From the NCBI GenBank assembly GCA_937139405.1, contig CAKZPV010000050.1:151799-215798 (forward strand): 64,000 bases of DNA, read 5' to 3'. Of this stretch, positions 36,675 to 46,180 are shown in pieces (position 1 is the stretch's first letter; each line of letters opens with the position of its first letter). A model generated the notes under the pieces. The model worked only from the letters and a program-made list of their open reading frames with translations. It was not told the origin of the DNA and did not search any database. The position numbers and the translations under genes were made by a program. This DNA is from an uncultured Nitrospirota bacterium. Lineage in GTDB: Bacteria; Nitrospirota; Nitrospiria; Nitrospirales; UBA8639.

Positions 36675-37238
36675 TTAGGATTTCAGTTTCCCCGAAAATT
36701 GCTGACGGAATTTAGCAACTTTGGGTCCGATAAGGTAGGCACAGTATGGTTGAGAAGGATTCTGAACAAAATATTCTTGGTGATATTGTTCAGCAACATA
36801 GAATGTCGAAGCTGGAACAACTTCCGTTACAATGGGAGAGTCGAAGATTTGGTCTTTCGTTATTTTTTCTATCACTTCTTTGGCTGTGGTTTCTTGTTCA
36901 GGCGAATGATAAAAAATGCCTGAACGATATTGAGTGCCGGAATCGTTTCCCTGTCGGTTTAATGTTGTTGGATCGTGAATGCCGAAAAATATTTCCAGCA
37001 GTTCCCGAAAAGAAATAATTTTTGGATCAAAGCGAATTTGGATGATTTCTGCATACCCCGTCGTTCCTGTGCAGACCGCTTCATAAGTAGGATTAGGACG
37101 ACCTCCTCCCATGTATCCTGACTCTACAGATTCCACACCCTTGACCTGATCAAACACCGCTTCTAAACACCAAAAACAGCCTCCACCTAATGTCGCGATT
37201 TCATTTCCGGATGTTGCTGCTTGAGCTATATCTGTCAT
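36675..37238 (-). CDS. msrA: Peptide methionine-S-sulfoxide reductase
   Basis: The 187-residue enzyme has the catalytic motif GGGCFWCLEAVFDQVKGV. Other MsrA landmarks are YMGGGRPNPTYEAVCTGTTGYAE, FFGIHDPTTLNRQGNDSGTQYRSGIF and PASTFYVAEQYHQEYF. It repairs oxidised methionine in proteins. The start at 37238 is favoured because GGAG lies 7 bases upstream; ATG 37250 is the alternative. It is divergent from the metallophosphoesterase. Confidence 0.95.
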   Translation of the reverse strand: MTDIAQAATSGNEIATLGGGCFWCLEAVFDQVKGVESVESGYMGGGRPNPTYEAVCTGTTGYAEIIQIRFDPKIISFRELLEIFFGIHDPTTLNRQGNDSGTQYRSGIFYHSPEQETTAKEVIEKITKDQIFDSPIVTEVVPASTFYVAEQYHQEYFVQNPSQPYCAYLIGPKVAKFRQQFSGKLKS

Positions 37239-37429
37239 GGGTGACTCCATTCGTATGTGGTTGTCGTTGAAAATTCACATTCATTCCTTAAGCTAAATGG
37301 TTATACCATGGCATGTTTCCTTCGGCTACTGAACGTCGTATACGTAGCAGCTGTGTGCTTTGGAAGTGAACATGTTGGTTGTTTAATCACTGAGCAGTTT
37401 CCTGGGTTTTTTGCTAAGGTAGGCATCAA

Positions 37430-38227
37430 ATGAGAATCGTTTGGGCCACAGATATCCATTTGAACTTTCTGCGTCCGCGTAAGCGTGCAGATTTCTTTGA
37501 GAGCATTCGAAGTGAACATTCTGATGCCGTCTTCATCTCTGGTGATATTGCGGAAGCGCCGTGCTTACAGGAACTTCTACGTGAAATGCAGCAAGCGATT
37601 GATGTACCGTTGTATTTTGTGTTGGGGAACCATGATTTTTATCATGGGTCTATTGAAACAGTTCGACGGGAAATTCAAGCTTGGTGCCTGACTCAATCTG
37701 GGCTTCATTATCTATCTGCCTTAGGGCCTATTGAACTTACACCGAAGACCGTTCTTGTTGGACATGATGGATGGGGCGATGGACGATTCGGAAACTACGA
37801 GCAGTCTCCCGTTAGACTCACCGATCAAGAATTGATACGAGATTTTCAGGGTCTGAATCGTGACGCCGTTCTTGCCAAGCTGCATGCTTTGGGAGAGGAA
37901 TCTGCCACTTATCTCCGTGCAGTGTTAAGCGAGGCGTTGGAATCATATGACCAGGTCATCTGTCTGACTCACGTGCCACCTTTTAAAGAAGCTTGCTGGT
38001 ATCAAGGGAAGATGGGTAATGACGATTGGTTGCCATTTTTTTCCTGTAAAGCTGTAGGTGACGTCTTAATGGAAGTGACGCAAGAGAAATCAGCCACTAA
38101 GGTGACGGTGCTCTGTGGGCATACGCATCATTCTGGAACCGTCGATATGTTACCAAGCCTTCGGGTTATTACAGGCTCTGCCGAATACGGAGATCCCTGT
38201 ATTTCTGATGTCCTAGAAATTTCCTGA
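37430..38227 (+). CDS. Calcineurin-like metallophosphoesterase
   Basis: The 265-residue cytoplasmic protein carries all five metal-binding blocks of the family: ATDIHLNF, SGDIAEAP, LGNHDFYHGS, LTHVPPF and CGHTHHSG. It should hydrolyse phosphoester bonds with two metal ions; the substrate is unknown. It lies about 40 bases upstream of the translocase-like carrier on the same strand, so a shared transcript is possible. Confidence 0.93.
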   Translation: MRIVWATDIHLNFLRPRKRADFFESIRSEHSDAVFISGDIAEAPCLQELLREMQQAIDVPLYFVLGNHDFYHGSIETVRREIQAWCLTQSGLHYLSALGPIELTPKTVLVGHDGWGDGRFGNYEQSPVRLTDQELIRDFQGLNRDAVLAKLHALGEESATYLRAVLSEALESYDQVICLTHVPPFKEACWYQGKMGNDDWLPFFSCKAVGDVLMEVTQEKSATKVTVLCGHTHHSGTVDMLPSLRVITGSAEYGDPCISDVLEIS

Positions 38228-38268
38228 AATATCGCACTGAACATTTTCTTCAGCAAGATATATGTTGG

Positions 38269-39603
38269 TTGAATCCTTTCAGCCGCCTTGGAAAAAGAGA
38301 AAATCTTGAGACTCGCATGTACGAGCTGATCCGATGGGTGGTGCCAGTACAGCGCCATGAGCTTCCAGCTCTGCTCTGGTCGTTTCTCTATTTCTTTTGT
38401 GTTCTGGCAGCTTACTATATTCTGCGCCCGGTTCGAGATGAGATGGGGGTGTTATTAGGAGCGCATAAACTTCCCTGGTTGTTTTCTACCGTATTTCTCA
38501 CGATGCTTGCCATCATTCCTCTGTTTGGATGGGTGGCAGGGCATTTTCCTATTCGTCGACTCTTGCCAACAGTCTATGGGTTTTTCATCATAAACTTGTT
38601 GGCATTTTTTGTGGCGTTGCACAGTGGAATTGCGTTGCAGGCGATTGGGCCAGTTTTTTTCGTATGGTTAAGCGTGTTTAATCTTTTTGTGGTTTCGGTT
38701 TTTTGGAGTTTTATGGCCGATGTGTTCTCCACCGATGCGGCTCGTCGTTTGTTCGGGTGTATTTCCGCTGGAGGCAGCCTTGGTGCGATGACCGGTCCTT
38801 TCATCACGGCGATGGCAGTGAAGGGTGTCGGAATTCAAGGACTCATTTTGGTATCGGGGATGTTTTTGTTTTTTGCTATTGGATGTATCGTGGCCTTGCT
38901 GAAGTGGTATCACGCTCATCATGGAATTGATCTGGGCGGGACACATCTGTCTTCTTCGAAGGGCCCTAGTGCGACTTCTCCTAGCCTATGGATAGGGGCC
39001 GTGCGTATTCTTCGTTCTCCATATTTGAGAGGCATTGCCTTGTATCTGATGTGTTATTCCGTTCTTTCGACCTTTTTGTATGCGCAACAAACTATCCTGA
39101 TTCCCGAAGTCATGCCAAGTTCTGAGGATCGAATTCAATTGTTCGCGTCTGTAGATCTTGGGATCAATGTGTTGGCCTTTACGCTGCAGTTTTTCGCAAT
39201 AGGCTGGTTGCTGACACGGTTTGGGGTCATGCTCATGTTAGTAGTGATGCCAATTGTGTCATTCGTTGGCTTTGGTGTGTTTGGATTAGCAACAGTATTG
39301 CCGGTACTGATTGGATTTGGTGTGTTACGACGAGCCGGAGAATTTTCCATTACCAAACCGACGCGTGAAACGCTGTTTACCGTAGTGCCTCGTGAGGAAA
39401 AATACCAAGCCAAAAACGTGATTGATACTGTCGTCCATCGAGGGGCTGATGCGACCGGTACGGGGATAGTCTCGTTGTTACATACCTGGGGAATTGGATT
39501 GTCTCAGATGGCATTCGCGGCTATGCCGATTGCCGCTTTATGGATAGGGACTGGTTTATGGTTGGGGCGACGACATGAATACATCCGCCGAAATCAGTCA
39601 TGA
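38269..39603 (+). CDS. ATP/ADP-translocase-like MFS transporter
   Basis: A 444-residue membrane protein with about twelve helices. The segment AAYYILRPVRDEMGVLLGAHKLPWLFSTVFLTMLA is typical of the COG3202 carriers related to nucleotide translocases of intracellular bacteria. In free-living bacteria these are usually labelled MFS transporters with unknown substrate. The TTG start at 38269 is weak; ATG 38317 (MYELIRWVVPV) is an alternative. A roughly 15-residue soluble N-terminus precedes the first helix. Confidence 0.87.
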   Translation: MNPFSRLGKRENLETRMYELIRWVVPVQRHELPALLWSFLYFFCVLAAYYILRPVRDEMGVLLGAHKLPWLFSTVFLTMLAIIPLFGWVAGHFPIRRLLPTVYGFFIINLLAFFVALHSGIALQAIGPVFFVWLSVFNLFVVSVFWSFMADVFSTDAARRLFGCISAGGSLGAMTGPFITAMAVKGVGIQGLILVSGMFLFFAIGCIVALLKWYHAHHGIDLGGTHLSSSKGPSATSPSLWIGAVRILRSPYLRGIALYLMCYSVLSTFLYAQQTILIPEVMPSSEDRIQLFASVDLGINVLAFTLQFFAIGWLLTRFGVMLMLVVMPIVSFVGFGVFGLATVLPVLIGFGVLRRAGEFSITKPTRETLFTVVPREEKYQAKNVIDTVVHRGADATGTGIVSLLHTWGIGLSQMAFAAMPIAALWIGTGLWLGRRHEYIRRNQS

Positions 39604-39691
39604 ACTCCCTAAGTTTTCCTTGGAGCATGATAATCTATGAGGATGTTGCGTCTCTAAGGGTAATCCTAATGTTTGCATAACTTTGATTCTC

Positions 39692-40105
39692 ATGAAGACC
39701 TCTAAGACAACATTGATGCTGAGTATGCTTATCATTCTTGCACTTTTCGGAGGCGCGTTGATCTATTTCACAATGGAGTATCTATCAGCCGTGACGCAAG
39801 GTGATGTATCACCAACACCAGCGACCATTGATCAAATTGGGCTAATTTTTTTGATCGTCACAATGATGGCTGGGTTTCCTGCCGTAGGGATGGGAGCGTA
39901 TGTGATGTATATCGGGTCAAGAATTAAGGCTACGAGACAATGGCCGCCCGCAGGGATGGGTTTTCAGTCTCAATCACCCCTCATGTTAGGTGCCAGGAGT
40001 AACCTTGTTGGATTCAGTACAATGGGCTTGGGTGGCATCCTCGCGATTACTGGATTGCTCTTACCTTTGTTGGGATGGCGAATGATGAACATATTTGGCG
40101 TATAA
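39692..40105 (+). CDS. Hypothetical membrane protein
   Basis: A protein of about 137 residues with three hydrophobic helices (LMLSMLIILALFGGALIYF, IGLIFLIVTMMAGFPAVGMGAYVMYI, MGLGGILAITGLLLPLLGW). The ATG at 39692 is preferred to TTG 39683; neither has a good ribosome site. No family recognised. It lies 64 bases upstream of the symporter gene on the same strand. Confidence 0.65.
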   Translation: MKTSKTTLMLSMLIILALFGGALIYFTMEYLSAVTQGDVSPTPATIDQIGLIFLIVTMMAGFPAVGMGAYVMYIGSRIKATRQWPPAGMGFQSQSPLMLGARSNLVGFSTMGLGGILAITGLLLPLLGWRMMNIFGV

Positions 40106-40169
40106 AAGGTTTCCTTTTCTTTTTTCTTCTTAAAAAGTCAGCTCGTTATCAATTCCAGGAGCACACACG

Positions 40170-42080
40170 ATGACTAAGTGGGACTGGGCCATTTTACTAG
40201 CCTTTATTGTGTATGCTCTTTATGCCGGATTTCGTGAACGAGGGCAGGCCTCAAAAAATCTTGACGAGTATTTCTTGGCAGGTCGGAGTCTTTCGGGGTG
40301 GAAAGCGGGGTTGAGCATGGCGGCTACGCAGTTCGCTGCCGATACACCTCTTCTCGTCACGGGTTTGGTGGCAACCGCAGGGATTTTTGCGTTGTGGCGT
40401 TTATGGATATATGCCTTGGCCTTTCTCCTTATGGGGTTTTTGTTGGCACCAAGTTGGCGTCGCGTGGGTGTGTTGACCGATGCAGAATTAACTGAGGTGC
40501 GTTATGGCCATGGTGCCGCTGCGGCACTACGTGGAATCAAAGCCATTTATTTTGGCACGGTTATCAATTGTACCGTCTTGGCTATGGTTCTTTTGGCTGC
40601 GACTCGTCTGGCTGAGCCATTTTTGCTTTGGGATCAATGGCTCCCTTCTGCCATTTTTGAAGCATGTATTCACATGGTGCATTGGGCTGGTGTGCCGTTT
40701 GCTGTTGGAGGGTTGGAAGCAGACACGATTTGGATTCGTTCCACCAACAATTTATTTTCCATTGGTGCCATTATGTTGGTGACGATGTTGTATTCCACAA
40801 CCGGTGGATTGCGAAGTGTTGTCGCAACGGATTTAGTGCAATTGGCTATTGGTCTGGTGGCCAGTGCGGGATTTGCTTGGGTGGTTGTGGATCATGTGGG
40901 TGGCTTGTCCGTACTCACTGAGCGTATTCACGAGCAGTTCAACACGTCTGCAGGTTACCCTTTAACTGGCAATGAGCTCTTGGCATTTACACCGTTTGGT
41001 GCCAAAGATGTGACCATGATGGTCCTCTTGGTTTATGGATTTCAATGGTTGTTGCAGATGAACGCGGATGGCACTGGGTATCTGGCACAGCGCTCTATGG
41101 CTTGCAAAAGCGATCATGATGCACGCTTAGCGGCTGTTGTGTTTACGGTGACACAAGTTCTATTGCGAAGTTTCATTTGGTTGCCCCTAGCCCTGGGCTT
41201 ATTAGTTGTTTTTCCTCCACTCCCAGGCTCTATTGATATGGCAACTCGCGAGTTTACGTTTATCCAAGGCATGGATGAACTCTTACCTGCTGGTTTGAAA
41301 GGGTTGATGTTGGTTGGCATGTTCGCCGCTTTAGCCTCGACAGTGGATACGCATTTAAATTGGGGGGCATCCTATTGGACGAATGATGTGTATCGCCGCT
41401 TCATTTGCCAAAGTTGGTTACGACGCGCGCCGTCAAATCGAGTCCTCGTGTGGGTGGCGCGAGCGAGCAATCTGCTGATTTTAGGTATTGCTCTCTGTAT
41501 TCTCCCATGGTTGTCGTCGATTCAAATGGCGTGGCAAGTGAGTCTGTTATTGGGTGCAGGAATGGGAATGTTGCTTGTGTTGAGATGGATCTGGTGGCGT
41601 ATCACAGCATGGGGCGAATTAGCCTGTATATTGGCATCGATCATCATGGCACCCTTGTTATTGTGGGGTTTGCCTGATCAAGACGCTTTGCGGTTGCTTA
41701 TCATGGGTTTTGGTTCTGGGCTAATTGGAATAGGGGTCTCGTTATTCACTGGCCCTGAAGATTATGATCGCTTAGAAAAATTTTATCAGCGAGCGAACCC
41801 GCCAGGCTTTTGGAAGCCCATTGAGCAACGCGTTTCTCCTCATCATGCAGATGGTTCTCAACGGTTTTGGAAAGCCATGTTGGCAATTGGATTTGCAGCT
41901 TTGTCGATTTTTTGTTTGTTGACAGGCGTTGGTTCCTGGTTAGTTGGTAGTCCAGCACCGCCATGGATACCGTGGCGTGGAGGGTGGATTGTGGGTCTTC
42001 TCTTAGTTGGAATACTGTTATGCCCCGTATGGATCAAGCTTGGTTTTCAACAGTCTGATTCTGTGAAACAACTGAGTTAA
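40170..42080 (+). CDS. Sodium:solute symporter family protein
   Basis: A 636-residue membrane protein with 13 or more helices. The opening DEYFLAGRSLSGWKAGLSMAATQFAADTPLLVTG and the later GLKGLMLVGMFAALASTVDTHLNWGASYWTNDVYRRF are diagnostic of the SSF (SLC5-like) family, which brings in solutes with sodium. The C-terminal part is extended by two or three helices. CAGGAG precedes the ATG. The substrate cannot be inferred; neighbours give no hint. Confidence 0.93.
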   Translation: MTKWDWAILLAFIVYALYAGFRERGQASKNLDEYFLAGRSLSGWKAGLSMAATQFAADTPLLVTGLVATAGIFALWRLWIYALAFLLMGFLLAPSWRRVGVLTDAELTEVRYGHGAAAALRGIKAIYFGTVINCTVLAMVLLAATRLAEPFLLWDQWLPSAIFEACIHMVHWAGVPFAVGGLEADTIWIRSTNNLFSIGAIMLVTMLYSTTGGLRSVVATDLVQLAIGLVASAGFAWVVVDHVGGLSVLTERIHEQFNTSAGYPLTGNELLAFTPFGAKDVTMMVLLVYGFQWLLQMNADGTGYLAQRSMACKSDHDARLAAVVFTVTQVLLRSFIWLPLALGLLVVFPPLPGSIDMATREFTFIQGMDELLPAGLKGLMLVGMFAALASTVDTHLNWGASYWTNDVYRRFICQSWLRRAPSNRVLVWVARASNLLILGIALCILPWLSSIQMAWQVSLLLGAGMGMLLVLRWIWWRITAWGELACILASIIMAPLLLWGLPDQDALRLLIMGFGSGLIGIGVSLFTGPEDYDRLEKFYQRANPPGFWKPIEQRVSPHHADGSQRFWKAMLAIGFAALSIFCLLTGVGSWLVGSPAPPWIPWRGGWIVGLLLVGILLCPVWIKLGFQQSDSVKQLS

Positions 42081-42172
42081 GGTATGGAAGGAAATCAGCT
42101 ATTATGGTTTCTTTTGGAGAGGAGCTTTTCTCAAAAGGATGGAAAGCAAAAGACAATTTACCCTAGCGATGT

Positions 42173-43351
42173 ATGTTGGGAAAGAATCAAGGCTTTATGC
42201 TAAGTCGCACTCGTGACCAACATTTGTTTGATCCCGGTCCTAAACGTATTCTGGCCTTAGATGGTGGGGGAGTCCGTGGAATTCTAACTTTGCAATATTT
42301 AAAGCGAGTGGAAGAGCTTTTACGTAAACGGGCTGGCAATGATCCCCATTTTCGACTATCTCAATATTTTGATCTGATTGGTGGGACCTCGACGGGGTCG
42401 ATTATTGCCGCAGGACTTGCCTTAGGCTGGTCGGTAGAAAAACTGGAGAGGCTTTATAACGAACTCGCAAAGCTCGTCTTTCAGAAGTCTGTGTGGCGCT
42501 GGGGAATTTTGCAGGCCAAATTTCCACGGACCCCGCTCATGAAAATTTTGACTGAACAGTTTGGAGACCGTACTTTGGGAACCGAAGATTTGCAAACGGG
42601 TTTGATGATTATGACAAAACGATTAGATACGGGAAGCGCGTGGCCATTGATGAATAATCCCAAGGGCCGTTACTTTGAGCCTATATCCAAAAAAGAAACG
42701 GCAATGCCCAATAAAAATTTTCTGCTTCGCGATATCATACGAGCCAGTACGGCGGCTCCTCATTATTTTAATCCCGAGCGATTGCGAATTGGAAAAGGTG
42801 GCGATGGGGCGTTTGTAGATGGTGGAGTGAGCCCACACAATAATCCGGCCCTTCAGTTATTACTTATGGCAACGACTCAGGGTTTTGGATTGCAATGGGC
42901 CACGGGGGCTGATCATCTCTTGTTGGTATCGGTGGGTACGGGTACGCAGGAAATGCGTATGTCAGCGAATGAGGTGATGGCCATGTCCTCGGCGAAAGTC
43001 TCTCTCCAAGCCTTAACTTCTTTGATGAATGATTGCGATGTGATGAATCAAACCATACTACAATGGATGTCTTGTAGTCCGACGGCTTTGACCGTGAACC
43101 CTGAAATTGGAAATTTACAAGGGGATGTCTTTAGCGGGAGGGAAGTGTTTTCCTACTTACGATACAACGTCGTGTTGGAGCGTGATTGGTTGCAGAATAA
43201 CGTAGGCGTAGAACTTAAAGCGAAAGAAGTGAAAGGGCTTCAGGAAATGGATAAACCACAAAACATGAGTAAGTTAGCCTTGCTTGGTGCGACTGCTTCG
43301 CATGTCCAAGTCCAACCCGATCATTTTTCCGCACGATTTGATATTGAGTGA
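42173..43351 (+). CDS. Patatin-like phospholipase
   Basis: The 392-residue protein has the patatin oxyanion motif LDGGGVRGILTLQYL, the nucleophile motif GGTSTGSIIAAGLA and the catalytic aspartate in FVDGGVSPHNNP. There is no signal peptide, so it acts in the cytoplasm unless secreted by another route. ATG 42197 (MLSRTRDQ) is an alternative start. It stands alone; no CBASS-type cyclase is adjacent, so a defence role is not indicated. Confidence 0.93.
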   Translation: MLGKNQGFMLSRTRDQHLFDPGPKRILALDGGGVRGILTLQYLKRVEELLRKRAGNDPHFRLSQYFDLIGGTSTGSIIAAGLALGWSVEKLERLYNELAKLVFQKSVWRWGILQAKFPRTPLMKILTEQFGDRTLGTEDLQTGLMIMTKRLDTGSAWPLMNNPKGRYFEPISKKETAMPNKNFLLRDIIRASTAAPHYFNPERLRIGKGGDGAFVDGGVSPHNNPALQLLLMATTQGFGLQWATGADHLLLVSVGTGTQEMRMSANEVMAMSSAKVSLQALTSLMNDCDVMNQTILQWMSCSPTALTVNPEIGNLQGDVFSGREVFSYLRYNVVLERDWLQNNVGVELKAKEVKGLQEMDKPQNMSKLALLGATASHVQVQPDHFSARFDIE

Positions 43352-43412
43352 AAGAGACCCAAAATGAGGCATGTTTGAGAATGGAAACTCAATAAGGTAT
43401 TAGTGAGGCTCG

Positions 43413-43592
43413 TTAAAGCGAATCGCCGAATAGCGATTGCGCATCAGCCCACACCATGCCATCCGGTAATCCTTCAATCCAATCTCCTGCTTCATTGGCT
43501 AGTCGATAGGCATATTCCCTGTCAATTTTCTTGAGGATGACTTCCCCACCATTCACCCAGGTTTGAACGGTTTCTTTGTCTTCTACCCACAT
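43413..43592 (-). CDS. Small hypothetical protein missed by the ORF track
   Basis: A 59-codon ORF just under the track's size limit. ATG 43592 has GGAGGGG seven bases upstream, and the product (MWVEDKETVQTWVNGGEVILKKIDREYAYRLANEAGDWIEG...) has normal acidic/aromatic composition. It encodes no signal peptide or membrane segment. I recognise no family, but codon use and ribosome site make it a credible gene. Confidence 0.75.
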   Translation of the reverse strand: MWVEDKETVQTWVNGGEVILKKIDREYAYRLANEAGDWIEGLPDGMVWADAQSLFGDSL

Positions 43593-43836
43593 AGTCCCCT
43601 CCGTATGCTTTTGTTGGAATATCTATAATTTACTGCAACAACATCTTGACTAACCATTCCTCAAAAGGCCTAGTCAGGACCTCAGCTCTCTAAAGAATCT
43701 CATCCGTAGTTGATGCAAAATTTGAAATATTTATTTCGTTTCAGTTCTAGAGGTATATCAATTGGAAGCATGAGGAGACAGGATGATTGACGATGCAACA
43801 ATAGTTCTTACGCTCGATAATAAGAGACTCGTTGTT

Positions 43837-43854
43837 CAGCAATCATGATTGCTG
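43837..43854. repeat. Perfect 18-bp palindrome
   Basis: CAGCAATCATGATTGCTG reads the same on both strands and lies between the CpsD-like gene and the small ORF at 43.5 kb. There is no T-run, so it is more likely a protein-binding site than a terminator. The rest of 43593-43902 shows no gene. Confidence 0.7.
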
Positions 43855-43902
43855 GGGATGGAAGGCTTTTTCAACTTTCCGACAGTAGGATAGAGAAAAA
43901 GA

Positions 43903-44661
43903 CTAGAGAAAATTGTAGATCGATTTGGGAATGTGGAATTTCTTTTTTGTGTACACAATGCCGAGGATATGACCTTCTCGTGCAAGAATTTGATTTTTCA
44001 CGTTTTGCACGATAGCAGATCGGGTCTGTTGGGCTGCAACTACGAGGATCACCCCATTCACAGATTTGCAAAGCGCAAGGCTGTCTGCTGAGACGTTCAC
44101 CGGTGCTGAATCAATAAGAATAAGGGAAAACTGGCTCCGTGCGGCTTTCCACATATCAGTCGAATGGGAAAAACTGCGTTCAGGAAGAGATCGAAAAAAA
44201 TAAGGAGACAATGTAGCCAGAAACATGTTTGATTGTTCAATCTGAGAAATAACTCCGTTAAGGGGATTTCCTTCCTTTAAGGCATAATCTAAAGGAGGTT
44301 TCGCTTGAAGAGAAAACGCGTGAGCCTGAGACGGCTGCTGGGAATCAGCCTCGACTAAAAGAACGGGCTTACTACTGTGCTGCGCGACGGTCAACGCAAA
44401 TTCTCGAATAAGAGTAGAAGTCCCTTCGCCTGCTTGCGAACTAATAAATTGAATCACATTTTGATCAGGGTTCGGAAGGCGTGCTGCAATGTTTTGAGCT
44501 AATGCTAGCAGTTCTGAATTTTCATGAAACCGTGGAATAGGTAGATGATTGTGGCATGTTTGAGATGAAAGGGATGAAGGTCTGTGATCATCGATCAGTT
44601 CATTGCCCGAGGGTAACCTTCCTCCCTGAACCGATTGTAAGGTTTCGTAGAGGTTACTCAT
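43903..44661 (-). CDS. CpsD/CapB-like P-loop protein with altered Walker A motif
   Basis: The 252-residue cytoplasmic protein resembles the kinase domain of exopolysaccharide BY-kinases: SSQAGEGTSTLIREFALTVAQ (Walker A region), PVLLVEADSQQP (Walker A') and FSLILIDSAP (Walker B). The invariant lysine of GEGKST is replaced by threonine (GEGTST), and there is no C-terminal tyrosine cluster. Related GEGTST proteins occur in polysaccharide clusters and may bind rather than use nucleotide. No Wzz or glycosyltransferase gene is nearby, so it is an orphan. Confidence 0.82.
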   Translation of the reverse strand: MSNLYETLQSVQGGRLPSGNELIDDHRPSSLSSQTCHNHLPIPRFHENSELLALAQNIAARLPNPDQNVIQFISSQAGEGTSTLIREFALTVAQHSSKPVLLVEADSQQPSQAHAFSLQAKPPLDYALKEGNPLNGVISQIEQSNMFLATLSPYFFRSLPERSFSHSTDMWKAARSQFSLILIDSAPVNVSADSLALCKSVNGVILVVAAQQTRSAIVQNVKNQILAREGHILGIVYTKKKFHIPKSIYNFL

Positions 44662-45364
44662 TGGAATTCCTTAATACTATGCGACTCGGTTAGTACAATA
44701 GAACGATTTGGCAGAAAAATAACTCTGGCTAATCTCATATTCTAGAGAGACAGTATGACGCCCGAGACAAGGGTTAGCCACCAACAGATGTTCTGAGAAG
44801 ATTCTTCTCCCACACTTTTCCAGTCAACATGGCTATTCATTGATCGTATGCCTCCGTTTGTCTAAAGAAAGTCTACGGAGGCACGTCCATACTCACCATT
44901 CCTCTATTGGGGAATACTCGATGACCTGAGTGCTCTGGGCAAGATATTCCGTTTCCTGAGTACGTTCGGAATATCCCTCACTCCGTTGGAGGTGACCCTG
45001 GAATTCTAGGATATCTGTTAACAACTCAAGCAGTATGACCATACGAAATGCCAGACACGTGTTTGAGTGTTTAGTAAGTGGTGCTGGACAAAAGGAGAAT
45101 TTTTCCCATGAATAGGCTAGTTTGTGGGCCGTGTTTTTTGAGGGTTTGAGGGTTTTGAGACAAGGAGTAGACTTCCAAGCTGTTAACCATTGACTTTTAT
45201 TATGGAGTCTATGATGATTGTGTTCGTGTGTAATTGTTCGTTATGTAGATGGTTTTAACGCCAATAGCCATGTTGATTCGTTTGAAGAATTCTGAAAGTT
45301 GTCAAGGTGACTTAAGAAGACGAAAACGACAGGATGGCAATTGGCAACTAAGGATGAAAACGAT
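44662..45364. other. Long gene-free stretch with two inverted repeats
   Basis: I see no gene in these 700 bases. There are two clear inverted repeats: TGCCTCCGT / ACGGAGGCA (44849-44857 and 44875-44883, 17-base loop) and GATATTCCG / CGGAATATC (44943-44951 and 44967-44975, 15-base spacer). Either could be a regulator site for the divergent genes on each side. Confidence 0.6.
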
Positions 45365-46180
45365 ATGAAAACTCAAATGTCGGGTACAGCCATTCACCGT
45401 GTTAGTCTCATTCTTTTGCCTTCTTTGCTTTTCTTGCAAGGAGGTGTCTGTCTCGCAGAACTTCAGGGCCTGTCATCTGATTTTTATCAAGAAGAACAAA
45501 GTATAGAAAATCTAGTTATTGATACAAAGGATATGGCCGGAAAGAGCCGTCTTGATCCTTATAGTCAATGGATTCACAAAATTGAGCTTTCCGAAGACAC
45601 TGCGGTATGGAATCAGCGAATGCGGAGGAATTGGAACACGGGTGACACAGCATTATCCGGCCAAGACTGCTCGAAAGGTTCCCCCTGTTCATCGATAGCC
45701 ATAGGGAAGGGAGCCAAGGCCACAACCGGGACCGTCACGGTGGACGGCCCGAAGATCACGGGCACAGTGGGGACCAAATCCCGTGTTACTCAGTCGTCCA
45801 ATATGGCCATTGGCAAAGAGGCCACGGCCAATATGGGAAATGTCACGGTGCACGGCTCAAAAATTAAGGGTATGGTGACCAATCAATCTCACGTTAAGCA
45901 GTCGACCAATAAGGCTATCGGGAAAGGGGCTACAGCTAATATGGGGTCTGTGACCGTGCAAGGCTCGAGAATCAAGGGCATGGTGACCAACCAATCTCGC
46001 GTCAAGCAGTCAATTAACCAAGCCCGCAGCGAAGGCGCCACGGCCAACATGGGGTCTGTGACCGTCGAGGATTCGAAAATCAAAGGGACGGTGACGAACC
46101 AGTCTCGTGTGACGCAGTCGGCTAATAGGGCGATTGGCAAAGGGGCCACGGCCAATATGGGGTCTGTGGGGATCGATTGA
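45365..46180 (+). CDS. Secreted repeat protein with 36-residue tandem units
   Basis: The start is taken as ATG 45365 (MKTQMSGTAIHR), giving a signal peptide ending near VCLAE. After about 90 residues come four and a third copies of a 36-residue unit (108 bp; starts at 45695, 45803, 45911, 46019, 46127). The pattern is A-I-G-K-G-A-T-A-N-M-G-S-V-T-V-x-x-S-x-I-K-G-x-V-T-N-Q-S-R-V-x-Q-S. The A-I-G-x-x-A-x-A phrase recalls trimeric-adhesin head repeats. It is probably an exported beta-helical or fibrous protein; no export partner gene is nearby. Confidence 0.8.
   Translation: MKTQMSGTAIHRVSLILLPSLLFLQGGVCLAELQGLSSDFYQEEQSIENLVIDTKDMAGKSRLDPYSQWIHKIELSEDTAVWNQRMRRNWNTGDTALSGQDCSKGSPCSSIAIGKGAKATTGTVTVDGPKITGTVGTKSRVTQSSNMAIGKEATANMGNVTVHGSKIKGMVTNQSHVKQSTNKAIGKGATANMGSVTVQGSRIKGMVTNQSRVKQSINQARSEGATANMGSVTVEDSKIKGTVTNQSRVTQSANRAIGKGATANMGSVGID
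45695..46176 (+). repeat. Tandem 108-bp repeat inside the secreted repeat protein gene
   Basis: Five unit starts are spaced exactly 108 bases apart. Units 2 to 4 are most alike, while unit 1 is diverged (TTGTVTVDGPKITGTV) and unit 5 is partial. Copy number could change by slippage or recombination. Confidence 0.9.

Noticed and set aside
42173-43351. Patatin as part of a CBASS or similar defence system
   Set aside because: No nucleotidyltransferase, Cap2/Cap3 or other defence gene adjoins; neighbours are a symporter and a small ORF.
45695-46176. Regular repeats that could suggest a CRISPR array
   Set aside because: The 108-bp units are coding, in frame, and have no short palindromic repeat or unique spacers; no cas genes are present. 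No CRISPR array was seen anywhere in the window.
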